This document shows positions 17,143-24,993 of a stretch of 64,000 bases of DNA, one piece after another. Below the pieces are notes generated by a model. That model did not search any database. It saw nothing but the letters and a program-made list of their open reading frames with translations, and was not told where the DNA came from. Each line of letters begins with the position of its first letter. Within the stretch, counting starts at the first letter, position 1. The stretch lies in the NCBI GenBank assembly GCA_001550305.1, contig LRTP01000368.1, positions 1 to 64,000 on the forward strand, read 5' to 3'. Origin of the DNA: Streptomyces diastatochromogenes (GTDB lineage: Bacteria > Actinomycetota > Actinomycetes > Streptomycetales > Streptomycetaceae). Position numbers and translations under genes: made by a program.

Positions 17143-17738
17143 AGGGCGGCCCGGCCGGCGGTGAGGGCTGCGGCCTGTGCGGTGACCCGCGCGCCGAGGT
17201 GTTCGGCGGTGGCGATGTCGGCTTCATGCACCGTCTCGATGCCACCGTCCTGAGGGGTCTGGGCGCCCGCACCGACCCAGAAGCCGAGCCGGTTGAGGTC
17301 GTTCTCGCTGGCCTGGAGGGCGTTCCAGCCCGGGGCCAGCCCCAGGCCCACCCAGATCATGCGGTGCTGGGCGGCGAAGGCGGCCAGGAAGTTCAGGGTG
17401 TTGAGCTTGTCCCCGCTCTTGGAGGCGGAGTTGGTGAAGCCGGCGGCGATCTTGTCGGCCCAGGTGCCGTTGAGGTACCTGCCGCTACTGGCCTCGGCGA
17501 ACGCGTGGAAGCCCGCGGATGCGCCGCCCATGTAGGTCGGCGCCCCGAAGATCACTGCGTCAGCCCTGTCCAGCTCGTGCCACTGCTCGTCGGTGATGGT
17601 GTCCACCGCGACGAACGTCACGTGTGCGCCGGCCTTCTCGGCACCGCGCTGGACGGCCTCGGCGAGGACGGCGGTGTGTCCGTATCCGGAGTGGAAGGCG
17701 ACAACTACGCGCGGCTGGGGGGCAACAACCTGGGACAT
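17124..17738 (-). CDS. Flavodoxin/WrbA-like NAD(P)H-dependent oxidoreductase
   Basis: This 204-aa protein has the FMN phosphate loop FHSGYGHTAVLAEAV, the second FMN contact IFGAPTYMGGASAGF and a third around FTNSASKSGDK, and ends in a C-terminal helix. This is the NAD(P)H:quinone oxidoreductase/flavodoxin fold and it probably carries out two-electron reduction of quinones. It is divergent from a TetR regulator at 17985, with an AT-rich 250-base spacer and a strong palindrome, so induction by a TetR ligand is likely. Confidence 0.88.
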   Translation of the reverse strand: MSQVVAPQPRVVVAFHSGYGHTAVLAEAVQRGAEKAGAHVTFVAVDTITDEQWHELDRADAVIFGAPTYMGGASAGFHAFAEASSGRYLNGTWADKIAAGFTNSASKSGDKLNTLNFLAAFAAQHRMIWVGLGLAPGWNALQASENDLNRLGFWVGAGAQTPQDGGIETVHEADIATAEHLGARVTAQAAALTAGRAALAEVTV

Positions 17739-17944
17739 CTGGGACTCCTTGGTAAGTCGAACGAAGCTGGGTGGTTTCTAAAGTAGACCAAGCCTCTATT
17801 GGTGTTCAAGTAGAAAAGTGAGTTCAGATATCCGGTGAAGTTCATGGAGGTGGTGTTGGGGGCCTTGAGGAGGTGGTGATGGGGGCCCTGAAAGGCCGGT
17901 TCGGGTCGAGAGGTGTTCCGTGCCTCGTGGGCGGGGTCGCCTGC

Positions 17945-17970
17945 CGTTGTGGTCCAGGTGGACCACAACG
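17945..17970. promoter_or_regulatory. TetR operator palindrome
   Basis: CGTTGTGGTCCA-GG-TGGACCACAACG is a perfect 12-bp inverted repeat ending 14 bases before the TetR start at 17985. Its position overlaps the expected promoter of the TetR gene, which supports autoregulation. The same spacer carries ACCAA...TTGGT near 17787-17803 upstream of the divergent flavodoxin gene. Confidence 0.7.
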
Positions 17971-17984
17971 GCTAGCCTGGCGGT

Positions 17985-18608
17985 ATGGGAAGAAGACGAG
18001 GCTTCGACGAGGCCGTTGTACTGAATGTCGTACGCGACCAGTTCTGGACGACTGGATTCGCCGGCACGTCCACCTATGACCTCATGGAAGCAACCGGGCT
18101 GGGCAAGGGCAGCATCTACAAGGCGTTCGGCAACAAGCACGACCTGTACGTGCGTGTCTTCTCCGACTACTGCCGGGACCTCGTCGCCCAGGCCCGCGAG
18201 CAGCTGCAGGGCGGCCCGAAAGCGGTGCTTCCCTCACCGATGGCGCGACTCGAGCACTACCTCGTCTCCCTCGCCAGCGCCTTCGCCGGCGAGTCGCCCC
18301 ACCGTGGATGCTTCCTCACCAAGGTCACCGCGGACCGTGCCGGTGAGGACGAGGAGGTGGCGCAGACGGCCCGCCGCGCGTTCGACGATCTCGCCGGCGT
18401 CCTCGCGGGCGCGATCCGCGACGCCCAGGACGCCGGGGAAGTGGCCGACCATGTCGACTCCTCGGCTCTGGGGTATCTGCTGCTGAGCGTCATCAGGGGC
18501 ATCGATTCCATCGCCAAGGCGGATGTCGACGCCGCGACGCTCGAGCAGGCGGCGCGATCCGTCGTGGCCCTGATCCCGAGGGCGGAGCCACCTCGTGCGG
18601 AGGTCTGA
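17985..18608 (+). CDS. TetR-family regulator
   Basis: This 207-aa protein starts MGRRRGFDEAVVLNVVRDQF. The HTH is TSTYDLMEATGLGKGSIYKA, followed by FGNKHDLYVRVFSDYC. The C-terminal region (RGCFLTKVTADRAGEDEEV) is like regulators of the YxaF/LmrA-like group with a conserved Cys. The flavodoxin gene is transcribed divergently and is the most likely target. Confidence 0.88.
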   Translation: MGRRRGFDEAVVLNVVRDQFWTTGFAGTSTYDLMEATGLGKGSIYKAFGNKHDLYVRVFSDYCRDLVAQAREQLQGGPKAVLPSPMARLEHYLVSLASAFAGESPHRGCFLTKVTADRAGEDEEVAQTARRAFDDLAGVLAGAIRDAQDAGEVADHVDSSALGYLLLSVIRGIDSIAKADVDAATLEQAARSVVALIPRAEPPRAEV

Positions 18609-18649
18609 CCCCCGTTGAAGCGCGCGCGGCCTGCTTCCGCAACGGCACG

Positions 18650-18819
18650 CGGTCCAGGACAGCGGGAACTCGAAGTTCGGGACGAGCGCGGCAGCGACAT
18701 GGGCGGCGATGAAGACGAGCTGGAAGCCGATCAGAGCGGCGCGGCACCCCGGAGAACATGAGCTGAGAGGTGCCCTGAGCGAAGATGCCCAGCCCGGGGA
18801 CGTAGATGACGAACGACAT
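18650..18819 (-). pseudogene. MFS transporter N-terminal remnant (Cmx/CmrA-like)
   Basis: From an ATG at 18819 the frame reads MSFVIYVPGLGIFAQGTSQL, then MFSG, which matches the first membrane segment of Cmx/CmrA-type efflux pumps (VLGL..FAQGTSE.M.SG). It then changes frame and continues ALIGFQLVFIAAHVAAALV, another hydrophobic segment, before ending. Most of the transporter is deleted. It is divergent from the XRE regulator at 19074, so the two may once have been a regulator-pump pair. Confidence 0.5.
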
Positions 18820-18948
18820 GGTCCCGCTGTTCCGTAAGCGGTCGAAGGATGAACCAGGTGGCTTCCGCTCGCGCCCTACCGTCACTGCACGCAGGCGAGG
18901 GCTTCGCTTCCAGCCGCACGTCGCTGGTGAGGCGGCGCTGCCATCCCG

Positions 18949-19030
18949 GTTCACGTGCAGCGTCACGCCCTTCATGCCCTCGCGGACCCCGTGCATGCGC
19001 CTCGCTGAACCTAGGTCCGGGTGGTCCACC
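18949..19030 (-). repeat. 82-bp promoter-like repeat, copy 1
   Basis: This stretch aligns without gaps to 22353-22434; I count about 70 of 82 identical bases. It includes CCTAGGTCC and GGTGGTCCACC and, read on the minus strand, a short open frame beginning ATGAAGGGCGTGACGCTG. On the plus side it lies 43 bases before the XRE regulator; on the minus side it leads toward the MFS remnant. Confidence 0.7.
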
Positions 19031-19073
19031 CTCACCGACTCCGTCACGGCGCTGCGGTGCTCACACTGGATAC

Positions 19074-19979
19074 ATGAAACAGAACGGCGAACTGGGTGAC
19101 TTCCTGCGCTCGCGACGGGCGCGTCTGCGTCCCGAGGACGCGGGGGTGGCCTTCAGCGGCGGCGCGCGCCGGGTGCCGGGGCTGCGCCGCGAGGAGGTCG
19201 CGCACCTGGCCGGGGTGAGTACGGACTACTACGCCCGCCTCGAACAGGGCCGGCACCCCCACGTCTCGGAGACCGTGCTGGAGGCTGTGGCCGGCGCTTT
19301 GCGCCTGGACGACCTCGAACGTGGCTACCTCTTCGAGCTCGCTCGGCCCAAGACACCCGGTCCGGGCCGGCACCGTCCCGCCCGCGTGCCCCGGGTGCGG
19401 CCGGCGGTCCATCGCATGCTGGACGTCCTGGACGACGTCTCACCGGCCCTCGTCATCAACCACCGCAGCGACGTCCTGGCGGGCAACCACCTCGCCCACG
19501 CGCTGATCACCGACTTCGACACGCTGCCGTACCGCGAGCGCAACCTCGCTCGCTTCGTCCTGCTCCACCCCGCCGCCCGCGATCTGTACAGGGATTGGGA
19601 CAAAGTCGCCGAGACGTTCGTCGCAAGCCTGCGCCTGGCGGCCGGCCGCCACCCTGACGACCCCCAGCTGAACGAGCTGATCGGGGAACTGTCCATCAAG
19701 GTGCCCCAGTTCCACACCTGGTGGGCAAGCCACCGCGTGGACCAGTGTGCCCACAGCACCCAGCGACTTCATCACCCCGTGGTCGGCGAACTCACGCTTT
19801 CCTACGAAACGCTGGCCCTTCCCGCCGATCCCGACCAGACCATCTGCCTCTACACCGCCGAACGCGGCTCCGCCTCCGCGGAGAAGCTCCGGCTGCTCGC
19901 CAGCTGGAGCACCCCGACAGGCGCAGAGGCATCCTCCCCTTCCGGGCATGGCACGGTGCACCGGAACGTCGCGTCGTGA
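19074..19979 (+). CDS. XRE-family regulator with MmyB-like ligand domain
   Basis: This 301-aa protein starts MKQNGELGDFLRSRRARLRP. The HTH spans about residues 10-75 (VPGLRREEVAHLAGVSTDYY, then ARLEQGRHPHVSETVLEAVA). The C-terminal half (about 110-290) is the MmyB-like transcription-factor domain: PALVINHRSDVLAGNHLAHA, RFVLLHPAARDLYRDW, DPQLNELIGELS and LTLSYETLALP. This domain binds a fatty-acid-like ligand in characterised relatives. I chose the ATG at 19074 because the family begins with a short L-G-FLRSRR segment. It probably controls the neighbouring promoter repeat. Confidence 0.88.
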   Translation: MKQNGELGDFLRSRRARLRPEDAGVAFSGGARRVPGLRREEVAHLAGVSTDYYARLEQGRHPHVSETVLEAVAGALRLDDLERGYLFELARPKTPGPGRHRPARVPRVRPAVHRMLDVLDDVSPALVINHRSDVLAGNHLAHALITDFDTLPYRERNLARFVLLHPAARDLYRDWDKVAETFVASLRLAAGRHPDDPQLNELIGELSIKVPQFHTWWASHRVDQCAHSTQRLHHPVVGELTLSYETLALPADPDQTICLYTAERGSASAEKLRLLASWSTPTGAEASSPSGHGTVHRNVAS

Positions 19980-20443
19980 TCCGCGCCGTGCGTTCTTCAT
20001 GAGACCGGTGGCCCCGAGATTCTGCGGCTCGAGGAGATCCCCGCCTCGGTTCCCGCGAGTCCGTAGTCGGGAATCATTGGCGACGGCGATCGCCTCCTCT
20101 TCGTCCTCGTAGGGGATGACGACAACGACCGGACCGAAGATGTCTTCGAGGGCGATCCGCACGCCGTTGGTGACGTCCCGGCAGAAAGCAGCCGGGTCAA
20201 CGACCGGCGGATCTGGCCGGTGTTCGGCGAGCAGGCCGTGGCCACAGACGGCCTAGCCCGGCTGCTTCGTACGCACTGCCTTCACCGCTGGCCTGCACGC
20301 CCTCGGCGAAGGCTTTCAGCAGCTCGACGAGCCCCTGAACGAGGGGCGCCGCGCTCCCTGAGCTGTCCACGCTCGGCGGCGCCGTCCTTTCGACCCGAGC
20401 CAGGGACGACGCCACCAGTTCCTCCAGCCGCTCTGTGGGCAGA
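19980..20443. pseudogene. Aldehyde dehydrogenase scrap in a gene-poor stretch
   Basis: On the minus strand, about 20215 down to 20040, one frame reads CRDVTNGVRIALEDIFGPVV, then IPYEDEEEAIAVANDS. A second frame then continues DYGLAGTEAG. This is the EEIFGP.../NDSxYGLAG segment of aldehyde dehydrogenases with a frameshift; the NAD-binding half and the catalytic Cys are absent. The rest (20216-20443) contains a short minus-strand helix-like frame (LVELLKAFAEGVQA) that I cannot place. Confidence 0.5.
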
Positions 20444-20493
20444 CATCAGGTGTGACTCCTAGGAGTGACTCCTACGTGAAATCACACCTGATG
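20444..20493. repeat. Perfect 12-bp inverted repeat with internal direct repeat
   Basis: CATCAGGTGTGA (20444-20455) and TCACACCTGATG (20482-20493) are exact inverse complements. The 26-base centre contains the palindrome CTCCTAGGAG, and TGACTCCTA occurs twice (20454-20462 and 20466-20474). There is no gene start within 60 bases that it obviously serves. Confidence 0.85.
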
Positions 20494-20555
20494 CACGGCA
20501 CTCCCCACACCACCGGCGATCAGTCCTGCTCGGCACACCGGAGGCAGTTGCAGAA

Positions 20556-21164
20556 CTATCGCGTGGATCGGGTCCATCGGGGGTCTCTGCCGGTCAGGCC
20601 CAGCGCGCGGTCGAACGGAGGCGCGTGGGTCTCTTGCGGCACCTCGTCGGAGAGAAGGCCCAGGCCGCGCATGCGGGGTGCCTCACGTGTGTAGGTGTCG
20701 AACGTGGCGTCGGCCAAGGACGCGGGGATGTTGATGGACTGCCCGGTGGCTACTGCCATGTCCCAGGCATGGATGGCGAATTCGGCGATGAGGATCTCAC
20801 CGAGCGCGGTGGCGGCCATGGGCGGTCCGCCGACGCTCGCCTCTCCTGCCCACGCCGCCGGCGCGGACCAGGCACGCACTGCCGGATCCGCCTTTTCAGC
20901 CATCAGCCCAGCCCAGTCGGACTCCGGTCGTCCGGCGAGAAAAGGCATCGGGTCGGCAGTCAGCAGGCTGGGATCCGGTGCCGCCCGGGTGCCCGCGTCC
21001 CTCGTCATCAAGAGCATCATGGCGATGTGATTCACAAGGTCTCTCACCGTGAATTCCGAACACGGGGTCGGATCTTGGTACTGGTCCACCGACACACCGC
21101 TGACCACGTCAAGAGCCAGATCGATGCTCTGCGCCAACAAGTCCACCCGGGTCGATTGCCTCAT
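20556..21164 (-). CDS. TIGR03086-like, mycothiol-dependent maleylpyruvate isomerase superfamily protein
   Basis: This 202-aa DinB/MDMPI-fold protein starts MRQSTRVDLLAQSIDLALDV at 21164 after AAGGAGGG. The upstream extension is Arg-rich and unlikely. Metal-site histidines are recognisable in DLVNHIAMM (first helix) and IAEFAIHAWDMAVATG (HAWD motif), and TPCSEFTVRDLVNH is the family opening. Members are small metalloproteins, some of which use mycothiol as a cofactor; the substrate is unknown. Confidence 0.85.
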   Translation of the reverse strand: MRQSTRVDLLAQSIDLALDVVSGVSVDQYQDPTPCSEFTVRDLVNHIAMMLLMTRDAGTRAAPDPSLLTADPMPFLAGRPESDWAGLMAEKADPAVRAWSAPAAWAGEASVGGPPMAATALGEILIAEFAIHAWDMAVATGQSINIPASLADATFDTYTREAPRMRGLGLLSDEVPQETHAPPFDRALGLTGRDPRWTRSTR

Positions 21165-21364
21165 GCGGCGTTCCCTCCTTCTCGTGCCCCAGACCGGGGG
21201 CGAACGGTCCTGACGAGATGGTCTGTCAGACGATGTTGTATGTGGTGACCGCACGTTGGGCTGTGTATGGCGCTCGTCCCACCGGCCGGCGGGCTCGGCC
21301 TCAGGCCTGCCGCGGTCCTGTGCCACTACAGGCGCCACGTCCCCTCACTGCACAGGACGTCGTC

Positions 21365-22273
21365 CTAGTCGAGGAAGAGGCTCCATGCGACGGCGTTGAG
21401 GTTGTCGGCGAGGAAGATGTCGGTCCCTCCCAGGCGCTTGTCATAGTTCGGCATCAGCTCGGCCGCGCGGGCGACGACCGCGTCCATCCAGACCTTCAGT
21501 TCGGCCTGCTTGTTGTTCACCGGCACCTTGAGGGCGGCCGCGGCCTCCTTCAGGTCGACCGTCTGCAGCGCCTCGGTCGCGGACTTCCGCAGGTCGTTGA
21601 TGTAGTCACGGTTCGTCGCCACGTCCTCGGGCGTGCCGAACAGGGACATGTGACCGCTCACGATGGTGTCGAAGTCGTACTCCAGCAGCTGATCCATGGC
21701 CTCGAAGTACGCGGGCACGTGGGCGGAGAAGACGAGGCGGAAGAACGGCGGGTTCTTGACGGAGAAGCTGTCGATCGCCGCCATGGCCCTCAGTTCCGGG
21801 ACGTGGATGAACAGGTTGCCCGCCTGGTGCCAGTCGCCCGTGTAGTCCAGGGTGAACCGGGTCCCGTCGATGTCCAGCGCCTTGTGCGGACCGCTGAAGG
21901 TCACGTTCGGCAGCGGACGTCGGTCGTCGTGCGCCTCCTCGATGAACCGGCCGGTCAGCTCGTGGCCGATGATTTGCAGACCGTCCCGGTCGAGCTGGTG
22001 AGCCGCACCGATGTGGTCGGCGTGCGAATGGCTGTAGATCAGGTGCGTGAGCGGCTTCGGGGTGACCGACTCGATCGCCGCCAGCAGATTGTCGCCCCCC
22101 AGGGCCGGAGGAGCGTCCACCAGGACGACCCCCTTCTTGGTCTCCAGGAACATCGTGTTGACCATGCCCTGGGTGACGCCGTAGGCGCCGCCGCCCAGAT
22201 CGGTCACGACGAACCCGGACTCCGGGATGTCCGGACCGAGGGCGAAGTCGGGCATGGGCTTGAATGCGGTCAT
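21365..22273 (-). CDS. Metallo-beta-lactamase-fold hydrolase
   Basis: This 302-aa protein starts MTAFKPMPDFALGPDIPESG after GGAAAGGAAA. The zinc motif is SHSHADHIG (HxHxDH), with VLVDAPPALGG before it, a later histidine and GHMSLFGTPEDV near the end. The C-terminal region contains two helices typical of larger MBL proteins. The enzyme is probably a hydrolase or lactonase; the substrate cannot be told. An 82-bp repeat, also found near the XRE regulator, lies about 80-160 bases upstream of its start, which hints at common control. It shares only the fold with the MBL pair at 36-38 kb. Confidence 0.88.
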   Translation of the reverse strand: MTAFKPMPDFALGPDIPESGFVVTDLGGGAYGVTQGMVNTMFLETKKGVVLVDAPPALGGDNLLAAIESVTPKPLTHLIYSHSHADHIGAAHQLDRDGLQIIGHELTGRFIEEAHDDRRPLPNVTFSGPHKALDIDGTRFTLDYTGDWHQAGNLFIHVPELRAMAAIDSFSVKNPPFFRLVFSAHVPAYFEAMDQLLEYDFDTIVSGHMSLFGTPEDVATNRDYINDLRKSATEALQTVDLKEAAAALKVPVNNKQAELKVWMDAVVARAAELMPNYDKRLGGTDIFLADNLNAVAWSLFLD

Positions 22274-22352
22274 CAGGGATTTCCTTTCCGTGCCACCCGT
22301 CCGGCAGACGGGTGGATGGCGTGAGAGTGAGTGGAAGGTGATCGAGAGCCCT

Positions 22353-22434
22353 GTTCACACCCAGCGTCGCGCCCTTCATGCCCTGGCGGGCCCCCGGCGC
22401 GCGCCTTGCTGAACCTAGGTCCAGGTGGTCCACC
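22353..22434 (-). repeat. 82-bp promoter-like repeat, copy 2
   Basis: This copy lies upstream of the MBL gene (start 22273) on the minus strand. It includes TGAACCTAGGTCCAGGTGG and, read on the minus strand, a small frame MKGATLGVNR that resembles MKGVTLHVNR in copy 1. Confidence 0.7.
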
Positions 22435-22588
22435 TTCTGCTCGGAGATGTGCAGGATGCGGGGCGCGCGGCGGGTGGTCGTCCTCGTGCGGGATCCGAGC
22501 CTCCCAGTGGGTCAGCGCCGCGCGTTCCAGGCTCGCGGCGGGGGAAATCACGTTCATGCCGGCCAGGGAACGTCGTCGACTTGCCTGT

Positions 22589-22630
22589 GGAAACCGATCA
22601 GTTTACGGTGACCTGAAACCGATCGGTTTC
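22589..22630. promoter_or_regulatory. Two TetR-like operator sites before the SDR gene
   Basis: GAAACCGATCGGTTTC (22615-22630) is a perfect 16-bp palindrome ending 21 bases before the SDR start at 22652. GGAAACCGATCAGTTTAC (22589-22606) is an imperfect second copy 26 bases upstream. AAACCGATCGGTTT is the kind of site bound by TetR-type repressors. No TetR gene is adjacent. Confidence 0.65.
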
Positions 22631-22651
22631 CATCGTGAGAGGAGAAGGCGC

Positions 22652-23353
22652 ATGACCGCAATCGCAGGCTCGACCGTCCTGGTCACCGGGGGCAGCAGGG
22701 GCATCGGCAAGGCACTGGTCGAAGACCTGTACACGCGGGGCGCCAAGAAGGTGTACGCCACCGCCCGCGACCCGAGGACCGTCACCCACCCCGACGCCGT
22801 CGCGCTGGCCCTCGAGGTCACCGACCCGGCCTCGGTGGCCGCCGCCGCGACGGCCGCGCCGGACGTCACGATCCTGATCAACAACGCGGGCGCGGCCGTC
22901 GCCGCCTCCTACCTGACGTCGCCGATCGAGGACGTGCGCCGCGAGTTCGAGACCAACTTCTACGGACCGCTGCTCACCACCAGGGCCTTTGTCCCGATCA
23001 TCGAGGCCAACGGCGGCGGCCACCTGCTCAATGTGCACTCGGTCGTGTCCTGGATCGCCCTCGGCGGCTCCTACAGCGCGTCCAAGGCCGCGTTCTGGTC
23101 CCAGACCAACTCCCTGCGCCTGGACCTCAAGCCCCGCGGCATCAACGTCACCGGCCTGCACGTCGGCTACGTCGACACCGACATGGCCGCCCACATCGAC
23201 GCCCCCAAGTCCTCCCCCGCAGGCGTCGCCGCGCTGGCCCTGAACGGCGTCGAAACCGACGCTTATGAGGTGCTGGCCGACGAGGTGACCCGCCAGGTCA
23301 AGGCCGGCTTGTCCGGCGACCTCGGCGCGCTCTACCCGCAGCTTGCGCACTGA
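22652..23353 (+). CDS. Short-chain dehydrogenase/reductase (SDR)
   Basis: This 233-aa classical SDR starts MTAIAGSTVLVTGGSRGIGK. It has the Rossmann TGGSRGIG loop, LEVTDPASV (acidic adenine contact), NNAGAA, the catalytic Ser of HSVVSW and YSASKAA (Tyr/Lys). The C-terminus (DTDMAAHIDAPKSSPAGVA, then EVLADEVTRQVKAGLSGD) closely matches the SDR at 26443-27141; these two are paralogues. The substrate is unknown. Two palindromes lie in its promoter. Confidence 0.9.
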   Translation: MTAIAGSTVLVTGGSRGIGKALVEDLYTRGAKKVYATARDPRTVTHPDAVALALEVTDPASVAAAATAAPDVTILINNAGAAVAASYLTSPIEDVRREFETNFYGPLLTTRAFVPIIEANGGGHLLNVHSVVSWIALGGSYSASKAAFWSQTNSLRLDLKPRGINVTGLHVGYVDTDMAAHIDAPKSSPAGVAALALNGVETDAYEVLADEVTRQVKAGLSGDLGALYPQLAH

Positions 23354-23558
23354 TCATTCAGAGCCCGAGTCGGCCTCGAAAACCACTGCGGAGAAGGACG
23401 CAAGCCGTGAACTCCGCAACCACCCCAAGGCGTTCGCCGAGGAAACCACCACCGCCGGGATCGTCGCTCGGATGGTCGATCTCTACCCCGGCTGGGAGAA
23501 CCGCCGCATACTGTGGCACTCGGCCATGGCCGCCATCGCCCGCAAGACCGGCCAGTAG
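23343..23558 (+). CDS. Possible small protein of unknown function
   Basis: An open frame of 71 residues contains ETTTAGIVARMVDLYPGWEN and then LWHSAMAAIARKTG. It overlaps the last codons of the SDR and starts at a TTG; later starts are possible. The C-terminal helix looks protein-like, but I recognise no family and it may be a fragment. Confidence 0.3.
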   Translation: MRTDHSEPESASKTTAEKDASRELRNHPKAFAEETTTAGIVARMVDLYPGWENRRILWHSAMAAIARKTGQ

Positions 23559-23653
23559 CAGCCGAGCAACACCGGGGCGGCGCCCACGCCGCGGCGTCCC
23601 CGACCCTGTGCGCAGATCCCGCCCCCGAGCAGTCACCTGGAGCCGTGACCACG

Positions 23654-24718
23654 ATGACGACGACCGCCACACCTGCTGCGGAGACAGAGCCCGAGGGGCC
23701 GCACCCGGTCTGGCGCGTGCTCGCCGAGCGCGCACAGGCCGACAGCCGGCCCGGCGCACGCGCCGACGGGCACCGCGTCGCACTGGCCATCGAGGGCGGC
23801 GGGATGCGCGGCATCATCGCCGGTGGGATGGCCATGGCGCTGCACGAACTCGGCCTGACCAACGGCTTCGACGCCGTCTACGGCGCCTCCGCCGGCGCCG
23901 CGTCCGGAGCGTGGCTGCTGAGCAGCAGCCCGCAGTCGCTGCGCTTCTGGGCGCATCCCCGCTACGCCAGAACGGCGATCCGGCACTCGAACCCGCTGCG
24001 CGGGCGGCCGCTCGTAGACCTGTACGCCTTCTACGAGGTTCTCTACCGCTACGGCGACCAGGACTTCGCTCCGATGGACTTCGCCTCGATCCTGGCCAGC
24101 GATATCGAGTACCACCCGCTCGCCACCGACGCCGCAACCGGGGAGTCCACCGACCTGCGGCCCTTCATCGGCGACGCCGCGGAGTTGCGCCTGGCGTTGC
24201 GGGCCAGCGCCGCCCTGCCGCTCCTGGCGGGCGACCCCGTGATGCTGGGCGGGCGCCGGTTCTACGACGCGGGCGTCTCCGAATCCGTGCCCTACCGAAC
24301 CGCGCTGGCCCAGGGCGCGACCCATGTCATGGTGCTGCGATCCCGGCGTGCGATCGACACGGCGCGCCCCTCGCGCTCCGCCCCGGTCATCGCCAAGACT
24401 TTGCTGCGCCGTGAATCTGCGGCCTTGCGCAGGGTGTTCCTCGACCGCGAGGCGCGTCTGGCCGAAGACGACGCCTCCCTGGCCCACCACCCGACGATCG
24501 TCTCGATCCGCCCCGCCCCGGGCACACCGCCGGTCGGCCGTCTGGCCCGCCAGGGTGACCTCCTCGAAACCGCTCTGGAAGCGGGGCGCGCCGCCGTCCA
24601 CGACGCTCACAGCCACCTGTACTGCCTTCGACCCCACGAAGGCGCTGTCGGTGGCCAACAGCGTGAGTGCGACGTCGTCGGTGAAGGCGAATGCGAAGTC
24701 GTCCGGGGAAGCGGGTGA
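23654..24718 (+). CDS. Patatin-like phospholipase
   Basis: This is a protein of about 354 residues with the patatin catalytic dyad: IEGGGMRGIIAGG (oxyanion hole), AVYGASAGAASGAW (GxSxG nucleophile) and RRFYDAGVSESVPY (DxG with the catalytic Asp). An additional GTG lies 9 bases upstream at 23645. The family has lipid acyl-hydrolase activity and no signal peptide is visible. The last 35 residues (HEGAVGGQQRECDVV...) are acidic and unlike the family, so the native end may be lost and the frame read through into remnant DNA. Confidence 0.85.
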   Translation: MTTTATPAAETEPEGPHPVWRVLAERAQADSRPGARADGHRVALAIEGGGMRGIIAGGMAMALHELGLTNGFDAVYGASAGAASGAWLLSSSPQSLRFWAHPRYARTAIRHSNPLRGRPLVDLYAFYEVLYRYGDQDFAPMDFASILASDIEYHPLATDAATGESTDLRPFIGDAAELRLALRASAALPLLAGDPVMLGGRRFYDAGVSESVPYRTALAQGATHVMVLRSRRAIDTARPSRSAPVIAKTLLRRESAALRRVFLDREARLAEDDASLAHHPTIVSIRPAPGTPPVGRLARQGDLLETALEAGRAAVHDAHSHLYCLRPHEGAVGGQQRECDVVGEGECEVVRGSG

Positions 24719-24865
24719 GGATCGCCATTCACTGCTCGCCGGGCTGACCGCGTGGCGAAGCGCCGACGGTCGGCGGCGGTACAGCCGGCGGCCGTCTGGT
24801 CGGCGGTATGCAAGCGATTGCTGACGGCCGGACCGAAGTCCTCGCCGACGAGCCCACCAGGCAGC

Positions 24866-24961
24866 TCGGGTCTTCACCGAGGCGAGTCTGGCGTGGAAAA
24901 AAGAGGTGCGGGACACCTTCAGCAGTCGGCACAGAAAAGCGACACGATGGGTCGTTGTCAT
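24866..24961 (-). pseudogene. IS3-family transposase (OrfB) remnant
   Basis: The frame reads THRVAFLCRLLKVSRTSFFH, then ARLASVKTR. This is the helix-turn-helix head of IS3-family OrfB transposases (VA.LCR.L.VSRS.FY.W). No DDE domain follows, so only about 32 residues remain. The rest of 24719-24865 shows no recognisable gene. Confidence 0.5.
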
Positions 24962-24993
24962 CCTTGCCCGGCGGGCAGGCAAGTACCGTAGGT

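Noticed and set aside
23343-23558. Tail of the SDR region as a conserved small protein
   Set aside because: I listed it only at low confidence; I could not identify a family, and the start codon lies within the SDR.
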